Assembly (NCBI GenBank): GCA_903904495.1
Contig: CAIVCU010000278.1
Span: 1-5,111 of the forward strand
Direction: 5' to 3'
Source: an uncultured Chlorobiaceae bacterium
GTDB lineage: Bacteria; Bacteroidota; Chlorobiia; Chlorobiales; Chlorobiaceae
DNA: 5,111 nucleotides
Shown piece by piece: positions 4,276 through 5,111 of this stretch. Made by a program: the position numbers and the translations under genes. The notes below the pieces were generated by a model. That model was not told the origin of the DNA. It made no database searches and worked only from the letters and a program-made list of their open reading frames with translations. Positions within the stretch are counted from its first letter, which is position 1. The number at the start of each line of letters is the position of its first letter.

Positions 4276-5111
4276 TTATATCTCGAATAAATTCAATTGG
4301 TTAGAGATATAGGTGTCTTCAGTTATGCCGGAGGAATTCGTAACTAATTGTAAAATATCGACTTTCTCGAAAACACTGACACTCAAAATCTGTAGAAAAG
4401 TGTAGAGAGTTATATCCAAATTCATACGTTTTTTAACTAAAGCTATCAGCACATAAACCGATATAGCGGTCCAGATTTGTGTTTTTACGGCATTTTCGGA
4501 AGTACCGTAGAATGCTTTGATTCGTAAATGTTGTTTGATCCATTTGAAAAACAGCTCGATCTGCCATCTGCTCTTGTAGAGCTTTGCAATGACTTGAGCT
4601 GAGAGCATAAAGTTATTGGTCAAAAACACAAACAGTTTCCCTGTTTCCGGATCCGCATACTTGATTCTTCTCATTTTCTCCGGGTATTCTTTGGCAACCT
4701 TAAAATTGGCAAGCACAATGGTTTGATCGCATCGCACGCCGGTAGATTTATCGATAGGATGTGAGTATCGCCTTTTAAAACTTAAATTTGACTTCGATCT
4801 TATGACAAAAAATCCTGGGGACTGATGGATATGAAATAATCGATCAAAATCGATATAACCACGATCCATGATATAGAAAGAACCCGGATCAATCATGAGA
4901 ATATCAAGGATATTGACATCATGAACCTTACCATCCGTAATGGCAATAAACGACGGGATATTACCCCGTAAGTCCAAAAGAGTGTGCATCTTAATAGCAC
5001 CCTTATGTGTTCTGAACTTTGCCCATGGAAACAGCGCCAAACAGAGATCGATTGTAGTCGAATCCAACGCATACACCGTTTCTTGCAGGGTGACACCAAA
5101 GGAGTCTTTAC
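4276..5111 (-). CDS. IS4-family DDE transposase, 5' part beyond the window edge
   Basis: This gene encodes the cut-and-paste transposase of an insertion sequence. The frame stays open to base 5111, so the apparent GTG at 5076 is internal and the N-terminal DNA-binding part is missing from view. About 277 codons are visible. The first catalytic Asp is in ALDST (GAT at 5064-5062). The second is in MDRGY (4866-4864). The Glu lies in the Y-x2-R-x3-E-x6-K signature within YKSRWQIELFFKWIK (GAG at 4557-4555), followed by HLRIKAFYGTSENAVKTQ. The protein ends NQLNLFEI, a normal C-terminus for this group as I know it, so there is no sign of decay in the visible part. No stop or frameshift interrupts it. 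It points towards the IS1634-type remnant. I expect a full length near 370 residues. Confidence 0.93.
   Translation of the reverse strand, partial: KDSFGVTLQETVYALDSTTIDLCLALFPWAKFRTHKGAIKMHTLLDLRGNIPSFIAITDGKVHDVNILDILMIDPGSFYIMDRGYIDFDRLFHIHQSPGFFVIRSKSNLSFKRRYSHPIDKSTGVRCDQTIVLANFKVAKEYPEKMRRIKYADPETGKLFVFLTNNFMLSAQVIAKLYKSRWQIELFFKWIKQHLRIKAFYGTSENAVKTQIWTAISVYVLIALVKKRMNLDITLYTFLQILSVSVFEKVDILQLVTNSSGITEDTYISNQLNLFEI

Overview
This 5.1 kb window looks like an accessory or intergenic-rich stretch of a proteobacterial chromosome, probably gammaproteobacterial. That guess rests on moderate base composition with AT-rich spacers, Shine-Dalgarno starts, and a drug-efflux-like transporter of the MdtD/HsrA type. 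I cannot name the genus.

Left part (1-960): about 350 bases of AT-rich DNA with no gene lead into a small heat shock protein (Hsp20) gene. Its leader carries a perfect AT palindrome and a small hairpin that partly covers the ribosome binding site. A hairpin plus T-run terminator follows at 926-956. Next comes a 78-residue orphan protein (1035-1271) with its own extended -10 promoter and a strong ribosome binding site, then a 14-helix-type MFS exporter (1396-2820). A 10-pair inverted repeat sits directly in front of the most likely ATG of the exporter.

Middle part (2821-3925): after the exporter there is a strong ribosome binding site feeding only an 18-codon micro-ORF. A long hairpin follows that can terminate transcription from both sides, then a second hairpin with a T-run. 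A reverse-strand gene (3356-3120) encodes a small exported Ala/Lys-rich protein. A divergent forward gene (3609-3923) encodes a small three-helix membrane protein of unknown function, with a good sigma-70-like promoter and an overlapping leader mini-ORF.

Right part (3926-5111): this is a mobile-element zone. It holds the dead 3' end of an IS1634-type transposase gene, broken by an in-frame stop. About 65 bases on is the convergently oriented 3' part of an apparently intact IS4-family transposase, which runs off the right edge of the window.

The genes do not form one obvious pathway. Hsp20, the exporter and the small envelope proteins could all fit stress or host adaptation, but that is inference. 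I found no defence system, CRISPR array, tRNA or rRNA. The more unusual elements are the small genes and the structured leaders.
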